DNA of 64,000 nucleotides, from positions 9,721,501 through 9,785,500 of the forward strand of contig NW_026262690.1 in NCBI RefSeq assembly GCF_021869535.1. Reading direction: 5' to 3'. Origin of the DNA: Mytilus californianus. Its lineage: Eukaryota; Mollusca; Bivalvia; Mytilida; Mytilidae. Positions 1 through 11,195 of the stretch are shown piece by piece. Every line of letters begins with the position of its first letter. Within the stretch, counting starts at the first letter, position 1. A program made the translations under genes and the position numbers. Under the pieces are notes generated by a model. That model saw nothing but the letters and a program-made list of their open reading frames with translations, searched no databases and was not told the DNA's origin.

Positions 1-350
1 CTCAGCCCGAGGTGTTATGGAATTTAAAGGTTGTTTAGGACTTTTTGTAAACAATAAACGCTAGCTGCTCATAGAAAAACTAGTGAGTAAACTATGTTTC
101 AAATTTTATAACAAAAATCTCTATACTAAAGTCTGTGGATTTTCTACAAAATTCTTGATTTTATTTTCACCAAATTCCCTTTTTCTATGAAATGCAATGA
201 AACTATAAATAATTATGCTTTGCACGAAGTTTCCCCTTGGTATATGTACAAAATGGCCCATCTCTATTATTCATTATCTTTGCTGTTTTGATACTATTGC
301 AGTTTGAAAAGTTCCTAATTCACAGGCCACAGAAGGGGTCATAAACCTTA
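1..350 (+). repeat. Dispersed repeat, copy 1 (inverted partner at 32.16-32.48 kb)
   Basis: This stretch matches the reverse complement of about 32,158-32,480. Shared landmarks include the 'cacaggccacagaaggggtc' block, 'acgaagtttccccttg' and the 'gtaaacaataaacgc' region. Copy 1 carries a short extra segment near 285-325. It is non-coding, and its ends are not defined because the window cuts the left side. Confidence 0.7.
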
Positions 351-1423
351 ATATTTTTCTACCACTGAAATAACATACAAGTATATATAAGAGAATTAAT
401 GATCTTTTTTGGTGACACATTTGACTCATCTATATAAACATAACAAGATGTCTATCGTTGTGGTATGATTGTCAATGAGACACTCTCCATGCAAGACTTA
501 GGTAGTAAATATAAGCAAATTTTTAACAAATCCAATCTTCCATTTGTGCCACACGGTTATATTTCATTTGTGCCAAAAAATAAAACTAAATTTGTACCAT
601 TTTACAAGTAACATATAAAGGAAAGGTTTGAATATGATTTTTCAGAGTAAATAAAAGATTATTTTGGGGCAAAAAAAATCCAATTGGCCCAAAAGTAAAG
701 CACAGAATTAGAGTAGAAACAATTAAAGCTAGGTCACACTATACAGCCTTCAACATGTTCAATGTGGAGCCTTGACTCACACCACAAAGTAATCAGTAAA
801 CAGCCTAGTCAACATGAAAAAATATGTGTACCAAATATTTCAAATTCAGGGGAGGAAATAATAACTGTCATAATTAATAATAATTTTAAATAATATTATA
901 ATTATTTGAAAGCTGGAAAAAAGTACCACTTTTCTTTATTTCTTAAATATATAAAATGAAGGTGTGCCCTATATCTAGTAATATTTATCATATCATCCAA
1001 ATGCTTTGAATCTTTGTATTTTAACAAAATGCATTTACCATATGCATGCAAAATTGATATGAAATATTCAATAAAGTTATTTAAATAAAATATTTAACTT
1101 GAAGATAGAATTTAAAGGAAACCAATTGCAAGTATGTCAAGTACCCTAAACTCAGGAGAATTATTGAAAATATCAATTATGACATTTAGTGTCAAATTAT
1201 TAATGTCATTAAAGATAAAAAAAAATCTTTTAAACTTCTTTGATAAAAGTTGAATGTGTAAATATTGTATTGGGTTATTTAAAGTACATTTAATTCAGTC
1301 ATGACAGATAGTTGTATGATATGATTTTTTTTTTTGAGAACACATTTGTTAATTCAAACTCAAATAATAGTGAATATTCTTCTTTTATTCATATTCATTT
1401 TATAAATAAATACTTTATTTCAG
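351..1423. other. AT-rich non-coding stretch before the first visible exon
   Basis: No supported exon was seen here. Short eroded fragments of the common dispersed family (cf. 'ttgtctcattggcaatcataccac' in reverse) lie near 460-500 and 730-800. The stretch is probably intronic to the gene whose exons start at 1424. Confidence 0.4.
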
Positions 1424-1621
1424 TTCGTAACCAAGAATATTGCAGCATGGTGTATCAGAGGCCTCCTAGCAAAGCCACAAGAAGAAACCTTGTTCAATTT
1501 ATTTGAAGTGATCAAAAGACTGACACAACCATCCTACACAATTGAGCAGCTTCAAGGACTTATTGAAGACACAAGTACAGCAGTTGTGTTACTTGAAAGG
1601 GATTTTCCTTTGACCTTGCAG
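1424..1621 (+). CDS. Exon of the DUF4218-like gene
   Basis: The acceptor is 'tatttcag' before 1424 and the donor 'gttagt' follows at 1622. It codes 66 residues, phase 0 on both sides, with a mostly helical sequence (IAAWCIRGLLAKPQEETLF). Confidence 0.6.
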
Positions 1622-4155
1622 GTTAGTTTATTTACTTAGATGTATGAGTTCTATATTTATCGGTATTTTGCAATTGAAAGAATCAAGTAAACAATAATAA
1701 ACTTCTTCATCATTTCAATTATTTCACACGATTAACAGCAGGAGGCACAGCTTAAAGTTAATTTCAGTACACCCCTGATCAACCAAGATAAATTTAATTC
1801 TTATAAGATTTCAAAACATTTTGTTGATGCCTCTCGTAGGAAATGTAAATGATTATTAAATTTCCCTTTAAAAACAACGAATTGAAACAAGATATTTTGT
1901 TTATTGGTTCAAAAACTACTGTTTCACACAAATGATTGTTTTTAATCATTTAAATTTATTTAAAGGTTTAATTAATTTTTCTGCACATAATTAAAGATTG
2001 CTTATTATTAGCTGCTACGCTAGATGGGGTGTTATTAACAGCCTTAATTGTAATTGATCAATCAGATTGTAGATTTTTTGCCTCATAAGAAATAGTATAT
2101 TTTTATCTCATCTAATTTTCCAAAAGTATGCTTAGAGAGCTGAATAAAAAAAAAAAGAATATCAGGCACTATTTAAGTACTTATAAATGAATACATAATT
2201 TGAAAACAACGATTAAGGGGAGATAAATTGCTGAATGATATAGAAATGCAATGTAAGAAGATGTCATATAATTTCAAAAAGCCAACTCTCTCCAATTAAT
2301 GGACTTTGATGGTAATAATTATACATTAATGCTTGTTGCAATATCAATTAAAATAAGCACGTGCAATTATCTCCCTTGAAATAATTTCCTTCACACACAT
2401 CCTCGAGTTTTGTATAGCTGATGTGTTAAGTTTCATCAGTAACATCATGACAGACAGACAGACACTAAACCGGTATCGGTACTGTAGTCAGAATTAAGGT
2501 TTATAATAATTTCAGACGTAGTATATACTGTATGAATTTATCATTTATCATTTGTTTAAAATATTAATATTTGTAGAATATCACAACACACCTGCTACAT
2601 CATATCCCAGAGGGTTATGAAGACTATGGACCATTGTATGATAGATGGCTTTATCCCTTGGAACGGGCAAACAGTTGGGTGACCAGACAAATTTTACAAC
2701 ACGGACATGAAGAATCAACAGTGATGCAGACATACCGCGTAAGTTAAAACAGAATTGGATAATCTTATCCTGAATATAGTCATACATTTATCTCAGACCA
2801 CAACATCTTATATATACATGATAGGTTATGAAATGAAGGCGTTTTGAGTTGCATCAACATTTCATTTGAGTTTAAAAATGTACTGAGAAAGATGAATAAT
2901 ACTATGAAATACAATATGCGCAGAGTTATGGTCCTTGGACTTGGTAAATTCACTCAAATAATTAGTTTCCCCCCTTTTTTTTTATCATGCTTTAAGATAT
3001 TGACTTGATATTTGTTATGTAGTTTACACCTTGACAAGCGATAGTTAAAGCATTTTGTTTCAGTGTAATGAAATTTAACAGATAGGGATCTATGTTTTGC
3101 CTTGCAATACGCTCAAAATGCTTGATGAAATTTGGAATCAAGGTTCATATTAGCAAGTTATACTGTGTGTTGCATTTTCAGAATTATCACTCAAATTAAA
3201 CCATTAAAGGTCAAAGAACGGTCTTCCACACGGAACCTTGTCTCATACCAAACAGCAAGCTATAAAGGGCCCCCAAAAATGACTAGTGTAAAACCATTAA
3301 AATAGGAAAAACAACCGTCTAATCTATATAAAAAACGAGAAATGAAAAACACTTATGAACCACATCAACAAACGACAACAACTGAACATCAGGTACCTGA
3401 TTTAAGACAGTTGCAAACAAATTTAAAACTAACACTTACACTTAACAATATCTGTTTATAATTTTCTGATTTGGCTTTCAAGAGTTCAGGCCTACAGACT
3501 TGTTTAGATACAATTTATCACATATCACTCACTTACTCTAGTATGCATAAATTAATTTTCTTAATTTATATTTCAGATATACGATTGGAGCTCCTACAAC
3601 ATTTTGAGCGGTGAAATTTTAAATTGCAGCAGACAAACAAGTTTGTGTCGCATGGCAGAAAAAGTTAATTCCATTCACCATCAAGATATATCTACATCAT
3701 CTACAAAAAGATTCATGTTGCAAAGTGACGATCTATCGATTCTACGAGACAATTACAATAGTATATATAACCAAAGTTATGAGTTATTTGACATAGACCC
3801 AGTGGTCACATATCTTAAGTTCAGCCAAAGACAGGATGCAGAGTTAAAACGACAAATTTTCTTTTCAACAACAGAGCATCAGACAACGGCATCATGCTCA
3901 CATGACTATTGTGTTAGTGTTTCGCATAGGACAAACCTTCGCCTTGGAACAATTAATAAGATTTTCCTTCACAACCATCAAGATAAAGCTACCATGTGGG
4001 TAAAATTGGAGATGTTTCCTATTCCGGAACAATCTGGACAATTCTTGGTCACTGATGACAAAAAGATTGACACACATATATTTAGCTTTGATAAAATAAG
4101 CAATCCAGTTGTATTTGCTTTAGAAGACAATAAAATATGGTTTTTAAATGTTTAG
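1424..4155 (+). CDS. DUF4218-like protein, CACTA/En-Spm transposase-related, 3' part of gene (three exons)
   Basis: Three exons join in phase 0: 1424-1621 (66 codons), 2577-2738 (54 codons) and 3577-4155 (192 residues plus stop). All have clean ag/gt borders. Exon 2 encodes HLLHHIPEGYEDYGPLYDRW, then a 'YPLERANSWVTRQIL' block; exon 3 opens with YDWSSYN. This order (His-rich helix, GP..RW.YP.ER, then Y-W) is the signature I associate with DUF4218 of plant and animal CACTA transposases. The C-terminal ~110 residues (H..DKATMWVKLEMFP then VVFALEDNKIWFLNV) resemble the beta-rich DUF4216-like tail of the same proteins; this is weaker. The first exon has no start codon, so upstream exons with any catalytic domain lie outside the window or were missed. 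Intron-containing structure and an intact frame suggest a host-domesticated gene, though an intron-bearing transposon is possible. Confidence 0.6.
2577..2738 (+). CDS. Exon of the DUF4218-like gene (core motif)
   Basis: The acceptor is 'tttgtag' and the donor 'gtaagt'. It codes 54 residues, including the GPLYDRWLYPLER core that drives the family assignment. Confidence 0.65.
3205..3425 (-). repeat. Dispersed repeat family A fragment inside an intron
   Basis: The reverse complement matches the family seen at 13.29-13.69, 22.62-22.98 and 51.53-51.92 kb. Landmarks are 'tataaagggccccc', 'acactagtc' in reverse and 'acaaacgacaac'. Confidence 0.7.
3577..4155 (+). CDS. Terminal exon of the DUF4218-like gene
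   Basis: The acceptor is 'atatttcag'. Reading is phase 0 for 192 residues to TAG at 4153-4155. An AATAAA polyadenylation hexamer lies about 300 bp downstream at 4453-4458. Confidence 0.65.
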   Translation: MYDWSSYNILSGEILNCSRQTSLCRMAEKVNSIHHQDISTSSTKRFMLQSDDLSILRDNYNSIYNQSYELFDIDPVVTYLKFSQRQDAELKRQIFFSTTEHQTTASCSHDYCVSVSHRTNLRLGTINKIFLHNHQDKATMWVKLEMFPIPEQSGQFLVTDDKKIDTHIFSFDKISNPVVFALEDNKIWFLNV

Positions 4156-5929
4156 ATATGCATTTATACATGTATGTATTTTGTATGAAGTAGAGAAATA
4201 GTTCTTTTTATATACTTGGAAAGGTACAGAAATTCCTTTGTTATGTATTTTCTGGCTGTATATAGATAGAGTTGTTCAAAAGAAAAAAATTATTGGATAA
4301 AAGGTTTTATTCAAGTGTTAAGAGATTTTTTAAATGGAAGTCAAGTTTGCTATTTTCTATGAGATATTCATTTCAAAGGGTGTATTACGTTTCCAAATTT
4401 TTAGCAAAATTCCAGTTTCACGTTTCCGCATTTTCTTGCATTACTTTTCCAAAATAAATAGTTACCACCTTTACGCATTTTTACCTGTATTTCACCTGTA
4501 AAAAGTGGAAATAATGATATATAAGACTTAATTTTATTATAGTATTTTTTCTTAATTTGTATTTTCTTAATTCCTTCAACAGGTAGATTATATTCAGATT
4601 TAAGGTAGATTCATGGTATACTGCCATCTTGGATTGTACTATCGCAGTACACAATCAGTCTAGTTATCTGCTCAAATCTGCAAATTTGTAGACAAATGTG
4701 CAACTTTATTGGTTAGACTGTTTATTTATATGAAGGAAACTTGCTAATTTATTGCATTATCCAAAATATTTGACAAATACCAAACATTTGTGTTTTACAA
4801 TCAATTTGTTCAACTGAGCCATTTAAGGGGAGATAACTCTTTTAGTAAAAATATTATACTGGTCTGATAGGGAAATTTTTGCTTGTAGCAAGAAAACAAG
4901 TTCGGTGACACCATTTTTTCTTTTTTTTTCTTTAAACATATTATAAAACCTATCTTCTCACAATTTATTTCAAAATTCTATCTCATAGATTTTTTTTTGG
5001 CACAAAAATGTGTTTTTGCATGAACCTTCTAAATAAATTTAGACCATTTTCAACGACTCATAGTTTTAAAAATAGCACTGTGACCCATCCTTTTTATTAT
5101 ATTTTTGAAAAGAGCATAAAAGTCTTCATTTTAGAAAAGTATAACAAGATTCTATCTCGGGAAACTTATACATATGATCTACCTTAACATTGCGAGTACT
5201 TTTTAAAAGTCACCATGTGGAAAGTCGCCCCATATGTGTTGAAATCAGTATTTGGTTATATCTTTTATATTAATTTGCATATGCTTGATTTCTTTTTTGG
5301 ACACTCAATTTCATGTCCTCATTTGGTTTCGGTCAGTATTATCAATGTAAAAAACAATGAGGAAAAGAGTTTTATAAAAATGCAGAAATGTAGTGCAAAA
5401 ATGTGGAAACGAAAACACACATTTCAAATCCTACTTTCTTCTGTAATTGAAAAAAAATTAGTTCTGAGCTTTCAAATTACGACCATTGTACAGGACATAT
5501 ATTTTGCTTTATTTCTCTTTCTAGAATTTACTGTTATATTTCAAGTTACACTTATTACTACTAAAACAAAATTTTGGCAATTAAATATTTTGTATTAAAA
5601 TGTTTATATGTAAATATTTTGATAAAAACAAATATTGGTATAAAAATGTTACAAATACAAATGTGAGTATGGTTAAATATAAACCAATTTAAATGTGGGT
5701 TTGTAAATAATTACAAATGTTAATTTATAAATATAATAAATAAGTGCTTAATAATTGAAATCAATCATACTGTAGACATATTTCATTTTACATGCATAAT
5801 ATTAAATGTTTATATGGTTAATAAACAATTATTGTACCAAATTATTGTTTTTATAATTTGCATTGTGTTATTGTATTCTAATTCTTCTAGGTTTAGTTAA
5901 GCCATAATAGAAATGAATATAAAACAGCT
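4156..5929. other. AT-rich intergenic stretch
   Basis: Nothing codes convincingly here. The 127-codon open frame at 5215-5598 has low-complexity, Phe/Ile/Lys-rich composition and no recognisable motif. AATAAA at 4453-4458 may end the upstream gene. Confidence 0.4.
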
Positions 5930-6410
5930 CAAGAAAGTGTTTAGACTGTAAGAATGCGTCGATACACAATTCAGATGAAATTTATACTGTCGAGAATGTG
6001 TCGAGACATATTAAGACATCATTAAGACCGTCAAGAATGTGTCGAGACATATTCATACATCATTAAGAATGTCAAGAATGTGTCGAGACATATTCAGACA
6101 TCATTAAGAATGTCAAGAATATGTCGAGACTTATCGAGACAAATCCAAGACAGTCGAGAATAGGTCGAGACAAATCAAGACACTTTTGAGACTGTCGAGA
6201 AAGTGTCGAGAATTTTCAGACAATATTAATACTGTCAAGACATATGTCGAGAAAAATCAAGTAATAATACAGATAGTCGAGACATATGTCGAGAATCTAG
6301 ATACTTATTTCAGACAAATTCAGACTCTGTCGAGAATTTTTACAAAAAATTCATACAAAAAGAGAATGTCGAGTAAAAGTTCATGCAAATCGAGACAAAA
6401 ACTGGTCTTT
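5930..6410 (+). repeat. Degenerate tandem array with 'gtcgagacat' units
   Basis: Variants of 'aagaatgtgtcgagacatat' recur about every 20-50 bp. The copies at 5985-6130 are best conserved and form a ~46-bp unit ('cattaagaatgtcaagaatg' plus 'tgtcgagacatattcagacat'). Later copies decay. The array runs directly into the env-like ORF and contributes its first ~75 codons. Confidence 0.7.
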
Positions 6411-7652
6411 TCAGACTTTTGGACTTTTGTAGTGATATCACCCGGTAATTTACGAGTATTATTGACTGACATAAAACGACGACTACCGGCGACATTAAAG
6501 ATACCTGGTGACGAAGTTAAAGATATTTGGAATTTTTATAAATTTTTGACCTGTAGTACAGTTTTGGACGAAAACAAAATAATCATTATCATTACGTTAC
6601 CATTACTAGATATAAGAGACACTTATGAAATTTATAAGATTCACAACTTGCCTGTTCCTACTACGATAACTGATAAACAATCTGACTCGAGCAATATGGT
6701 TGCTCAGTATGAATTAGAAGCAGAAGTTATTGCTGCAAACCAAGAAAAAACTAAATATATGCTGCTAAATACCAATGAAATTGACAAGTGTTCCAATCCT
6801 TTAGTTAATTTTTGTGAAATTAAAAGTCCAGTTTATCCAGTTAATTTAAGTAAATTATGTATCATAGCCTTATTTGCCAATAAAGAAAATTGGAAAACAA
6901 GATGTACAGTGAAAGTACGACCAAACACAATTTTGCCTATGGCAACTTATTTGACCGATAGTATGTGGGCAGTTACAACCATTAATGAATTTAGAATCAC
7001 TATTAGATGTGATGACAATACAAACATGTTGACGGATCAGATAATTAATCCTCCTACCACTATAATTAATTTAAAGCGAACTTGTACCGCTACGAGTGAT
7101 CATTTGACCTTATTACCTACTTATCAAATGGAAAGTACATTTTTAACAGAAAAAACGTTCGAAAGATTCTTAAATACCTTTCAAGTACTGAATACAAGTT
7201 TATGGGAACCCTTTCATGCTGCTTTGCCAAATTTTACAAAGCTTGAACTACCAAGAGAACTAAAGGCGATTAAACAAATTCCTATGAACGCTTTGATTGA
7301 AAAACTTAGAAATTTAAGGGGAATTGAAAACGATTTTGAATTTCCAAATTGGGGAGTAGGTTTATCCCTGGGTTTGGGTGCGATATTCATTGGAATAGCT
7401 ATATTTTTGTACTGTAAGTTTTTTAGAAACAAATCTTGGTTAGCCAAAAAGAAAGGTGTGAGTTCGGGTTCTAATGCCACGAACGATGGGTACCAAATGG
7501 TGACAACGCAAATGGTTGGGACAGAAGTACCTGATTCCAGAGAGAAGATTCCCTCTGCACCATTACTCAAAGACGATGCAAGACCGAAGACCGATGCTAC
7601 CAGTCTCTTGAGAAAGATGTACCCAGAGCTAGATACGTCGACTACTTCGTAA
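6186..7652 (+). CDS. Env-like glycoprotein ORF of an LTR retroelement (Baculovirus F / errantivirus type)
   Basis: This 488-codon open frame splits into two parts. Codons 1 to ~75 are translated tandem array and probably not genuine protein. From about residue 80 the sequence reads like the conserved part of insect and molluscan env-like proteins (Baculo_F/DUF3609 family): VISPGNLRVLL, a KFLTCSTVL block, a hydrophobic IIIIITLPLLD strand and the HNLPVPTT motif near residues 153-160. Several Cys follow. A membrane anchor spans roughly residues 390-413, then a ~75-residue cytoplasmic tail. Such proteins serve as the envelope of errantivirus-like retroelements. No signal peptide, furin site or gag-pol is visible, so the 5' part is missing or displaced. 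A possible splice acceptor 'ttttcag' ends at 6413, just before the conserved region, as expected for a spliced env message. The following LTR is in the same orientation. Family call from motifs only. Confidence 0.65.
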   Translation: MRLSRKCREFSDNINTVKTYVEKNQVIIQIVETYVENLDTYFRQIQTLSRIFTKNSYKKRMSSKSSCKSRQKLVFSDFWTFVVISPGNLRVLLTDIKRRLPATLKIPGDEVKDIWNFYKFLTCSTVLDENKIIIIITLPLLDIRDTYEIYKIHNLPVPTTITDKQSDSSNMVAQYELEAEVIAANQEKTKYMLLNTNEIDKCSNPLVNFCEIKSPVYPVNLSKLCIIALFANKENWKTRCTVKVRPNTILPMATYLTDSMWAVTTINEFRITIRCDDNTNMLTDQIINPPTTIINLKRTCTATSDHLTLLPTYQMESTFLTEKTFERFLNTFQVLNTSLWEPFHAALPNFTKLELPRELKAIKQIPMNALIEKLRNLRGIENDFEFPNWGVGLSLGLGAIFIGIAIFLYCKFFRNKSWLAKKKGVSSGSNATNDGYQMVTTQMVGTEVPDSREKIPSAPLLKDDARPKTDATSLLRKMYPELDTSTTS

Positions 7653-8073
7653 AAGGACTGGATTGTAAACCATACAACGTAGACGACCGAATCCACTAGC
7701 AGAAGACAAACCGTGTAAATAATTTTAAAAGTGACCCTATGAACTGTGTAAATAGAATTGTATAAACATTTGCGTTCCTACCCAGTATTGAGGAACAACT
7801 TACTATGATGGTGATGGAAATAAAACATGAACTATGTATACCGAAATATTGAACTTATGATTCGAATGAACTATGTGTAAATATATCCAGCTATTGGACT
7901 TGATGAATGTGATGAACTTATTATATCATGATATTGGACTCGTAGAACTTTATAAACTTTAGATATGTGGTGATGGTTACCGGAAACCTTTCAATAAACT
8001 ATTAGAATAACCTACAGGAAGAAAAATACCGTATTTTATTGAACTTTCGTTCTATTTTGGAGGGAAGGCATTA
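7653..8073 (+). other. Non-coding spacer between env-like ORF and LTR, with polypurine tract
   Basis: No open frame of note occurs here. The tract 'ggagggaagg' at 8059-8068 directly precedes the presumed LTR and fits a plus-strand primer. Confidence 0.45.
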
Positions 8074-8537
8074 TGTAACACAATTGTGTTCCATACGATA
8101 ATCATCAGGAAGTAACTACATACAGCAAAACCGAGACGATTACATGTAACCTTTAGACACTTAATAACAATCTGTACGAATATTATTGACATATATCCTG
8201 CAGCCACTAAATGACCATGTCTACTGTGAAATAACATGTATCCGTCAGGGGTTAATTGCATAGTTTGACAATTAACCACGGACTAGTATTACTCCACAAC
8301 CAGACTACTACGTAACCGGCCTACAGCTATGGACCGTTTGTATGGACCACTAGACTATATAAGATCTCTCATTTTGGACTTCAGGACACAATTCGATCAC
8401 ACCAGAATTCGTCAGATCTCGGCCAGTGTCTCAGTGAAAAACATTTATTTGAACTTTTAATCGCTCTTTGAATACTTGTAAATTAAGCAATAAATTCTAA
8501 TTGACAAGTATTAGTTAACTTAATTGACTTCGCAACA
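8074..8537 (+). repeat. Probable long terminal repeat (3' LTR)
   Basis: The segment begins TGTAACAC and ends CGCAACA, close to the usual TG..CA termini. It contains a TATA box (TATATAAG, 8356-8363) and an AATAAA hexamer (8489-8494) in the order U3-R-U5, and it follows a polypurine tract. With only one copy in the window the borders cannot be fixed by comparison. Confidence 0.55.
8356..8363 (+). promoter_or_regulatory. TATA box of the putative LTR promoter
   Basis: TATATAAG sits about 130 bp upstream of AATAAA (8489-8494), the spacing expected for an LTR transcription start and polyadenylation signal. Confidence 0.45.
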
Positions 8538-8659
8538 CTACTTGATCTGAAAAATGAAAATATTTGCTATCAATATTGAGGTATGGAATACATATACTAT
8601 ATTTTGTTTGCCATAAAAATGTGGCATCCTCATCATTGTTGACGGATTTATTTTCATTT

Positions 8660-9075
8660 TTGTGTTTTCTGGATCTTGTGTGCAACCTTAAGATATATAC
8701 TGTTCATTTGTTTACTTTTATGGTTGTGTTTTCTGGATCTTGTGTGCAACCTTTAGATATATATACTGTTCATTTGTTTACTCTTATGGTTGTGTTTTCT
8801 GGATCTTGTGTGCAACCTTTAGATATATACTGTTCATTTGTTTACTTTTATGGTTGTGTTTTCTGGATCTTGTGTGCAACCTTTAGATATATATACTGTT
8901 CATTTGTTTACTTTTATGGTTGTGTTTTCTGGATCTTGTGTGCAACCTTTAGATATATACTGTTCATTTGTTTTCTTTTATTTTTGTGTCTTCTGGATCT
9001 TGTATGCAACCTTTAGATATATACTGTTCATTTGTTTACTTTTATGGTTGTGTCTTCTGGATCTTGTGTGGAACC
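8660..9075 (+). repeat. Tandem array, alternating 64- and 66-bp units
   Basis: The landmark 'ggatcttgtgtgcaacc' recurs at 8671, 8735, 8801, 8865, 8931, 8995 and 9059. The intervals are 64, 66, 64, 66, 64 and 64. The 2-bp difference is one extra 'at' in the 'agatatatactg' segment. Remnants of the unit trail to about 9260. Open frames across it are by-products of the array. Confidence 0.9.
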
Positions 9076-9261
9076 TGTTACCTTTAGATTTACTGTTCAG
9101 GACATTTGTCGTCTTTGTATTAGTCTTTTCATAACTTTTGGATTTAATGTTCATATATATTTGTTTTTTTTGGTCTTGTGTGTAACTTTGATTTCCTATT
9201 TTTGTGTCTGCTGTTGGGTTTTTTTTTTGTGTCTTGTGTGCAACATTTTATCTATGGTCCT

Positions 9262-10510
9262 TTTTTTTTAAGAGCTGCACACAATGGTACATGTATATAT
9301 AGTATCTGCAAATGAATGGTTATTCAATTATGTATCTTTTCTAATATTACCTTGACCTTGATCTTTTCTTTTTCTTCTTTTTTCTTTTCTTCTTCTCACT
9401 GTCACTGTCAGAATGTTTACCCATTTGAATTGTCTATTTCAATCTTTTCATGCAGTTTGTCTAAATACCCTGTAAATGATTTACATAGCATTTAACAGTA
9501 ATATAAATTATATAACATACTGGAGGAAAATACATAAAGAAGTTGAATGCCATGTTGATTAGAGCTGACATGAAAAGTTTTGCCGAGAGAATCTTTTAAC
9601 ATCATCGAAATAGACTAGTAGTTTCAAATTGGTTTCATTTAATTATCCAAACACTGTATACAAATGTTTTGAATTATATATTTGTATGCGCCCTCCGTAG
9701 GCAAAGAGGGCATTAAGCGTTACCTTTGACTGTGCGTCCTTCAGTCTTTCCATCCCTTTTTTGTTGCAAAGCTTGAGCAGGGGCATTTGTGTCCTCAGAC
9801 ACATTCTTCTTTTATTTTTTCGGTTGAGGAAATCTTCTTTAGATATTTTCAGGTTTGTTTGAGACATGTGCTTACCAAATGGGATCTATTAATAGTTTCC
9901 ATGTGGGAAACTATCAGACCAATCTTCTTTTAGTCTTAGGTTTTAGCATGTTTAGTCGTTCCCCTAATGGTTTTGAAGTTTCTTTCCAAGAATTTTGAGT
10001 TCTCGATACCAGGAATACAGCTGGGTATTGAGCAGCATAGGTTTGGAATCCAATTTGACCTTACTTGTTTTCCCTTCAATGCCATGGCATTTGTGCGACA
10101 TTCAGGTGATCTTGTCTCTTATTTTGTATATATACATGTATTATGCACTTTTTTATATTTTGATGATAAGAGAATCATATGAAGTGGGTATGTTCAAATG
10201 TTTTATTGCATAGTATTTCATTCATGTTTAAGGGAAATTTAATTTCTGGTAGGAAAACCTGTCACAGGCAGGCTTGGGAACTTGGTAGGCAAATGTTCAC
10301 ATTAATCTAGTCTGATACAGTGTGCAAAATGTCTTCTTTTTTACCATAACTCTTGAAACTAAGAAAGAGGCTTATACTGAGATTAAATGTACATACATAC
10401 ACATGACTCACATGCAGTAGTCAGTATCTAAAAAAACATACATCTTATTGCAGAATAATAGGGAGTTGATCTGCAAATCCTGAAATTCCCTTTATGAAAT
10501 GTTTCCATTC
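9262..10510. other. Intergenic stretch with repeat fragments
   Basis: No gene was seen. A block around 9660-9870 ('cgccctccgtaggcaaagag') has the look of a dispersed bivalve repeat. Polypyrimidine runs lie at 9365-9400. Confidence 0.35.
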
Positions 10511-10514
10511 GCAC

Positions 10515-10665
10515 TAATTTTCCTGTATTCAGAATGAATTTTAAGGTGTAAACACGGCCATATTTGAGAAAAAGGTTGTGATGAACCTTAACCTTAAAGT
10601 TCATCATAAGGAATTGAAAAATATGGCCGATTTACACCACAAACTTTACTCTGAGTACAGACAAA
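10515..10665. repeat. Imperfect inverted repeat / fold-back element
   Basis: The left arm ('ggtgtaaacacggccatatt', then 'gttgtgatgaacctta') pairs with the right arm ('aaagttcatcataagg', then 'aatatggccgatttacacc'). The arms are about 65-70 bp with almost no loop. A single left-arm copy recurs near 11125-11195. Confidence 0.75.
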
Positions 10666-11124
10666 ACTGTGGACCAAGAAAAGATTTAAGGAATGGACAT
10701 GATGGCAGGAACTACAAATGTATGTAAATAAAATTTGAATGCATTTTATGTTTCAGAACATGCAGAAATAAAACACTTACCAGGAATTTGAGATTCTTTT
10801 TTTTTTAAGCCTGCAGAAGGTAATAAAATAAACAAACACCCAAGTTATGGTGCACTCATTTACACAGTTTATATCACCTATTGTTGTGTAGATATCTATT
10901 GTTCATCTATTGTCCAGTTAATCAATACAACTCATTACAATTATTTACATAGGGGTCATCTCAAACATTGATCCAAACTTAGTTTATTTGGGCACCTTCT
11001 GGGGGAAAAAAAAAAAAAGAAAAGTCCAAAATCCAGAAAAGTTTATAATTTTCTTACATAAAATGCATTTAAAATTTAATTCTCAAGTTCCTGCCATGCC
11101 TTAAAAATTTTCCAGGTGCACAGG

Positions 11125-11195
11125 TTTGTCTGTACTAAGAGTAAAATTTGAGGTGTAAATACGGCCATATTAGCCAAAAGGTTATGATGAACCTT
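11125..11195 (+). repeat. Solo arm of the 10.5-kb fold-back element
   Basis: The run 'gaggtgtaaatacggccata' continuing to 'gttatgatgaacctta' matches the left arm at 10545-10600 with a few substitutions. It lacks the right arm. Confidence 0.65.

Larger units (their letters stand above)
6410..8537 (+). mobile_element. 3' portion of an LTR retroelement: env-like ORF, spacer, polypurine tract and LTR
   Basis: The env-like ORF, a ~400-bp non-coding spacer, a purine-rich tract (8059-8070) and an LTR-like segment follow each other in the order of a retroelement 3' end. I found no gag, pol or 5' LTR in the window, so this is a truncated copy. Its left limit is set at the junction with the tandem array. 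Confidence 0.55.

Noticed and set aside
5215-5598. 127-codon open frame
   Set aside because: Low-complexity AT-rich composition, no recognised motif, no splice or promoter context.
7214-7696. 160-codon reverse open frame
   Set aside because: Antisense shadow of the env-like ORF; no motif support.
8564-9271. Overlapping open frames of 79-150 codons
   Set aside because: They are translations of the 64/66-bp tandem array; the Phe/Cys/Leu repeats change frame with unit length.
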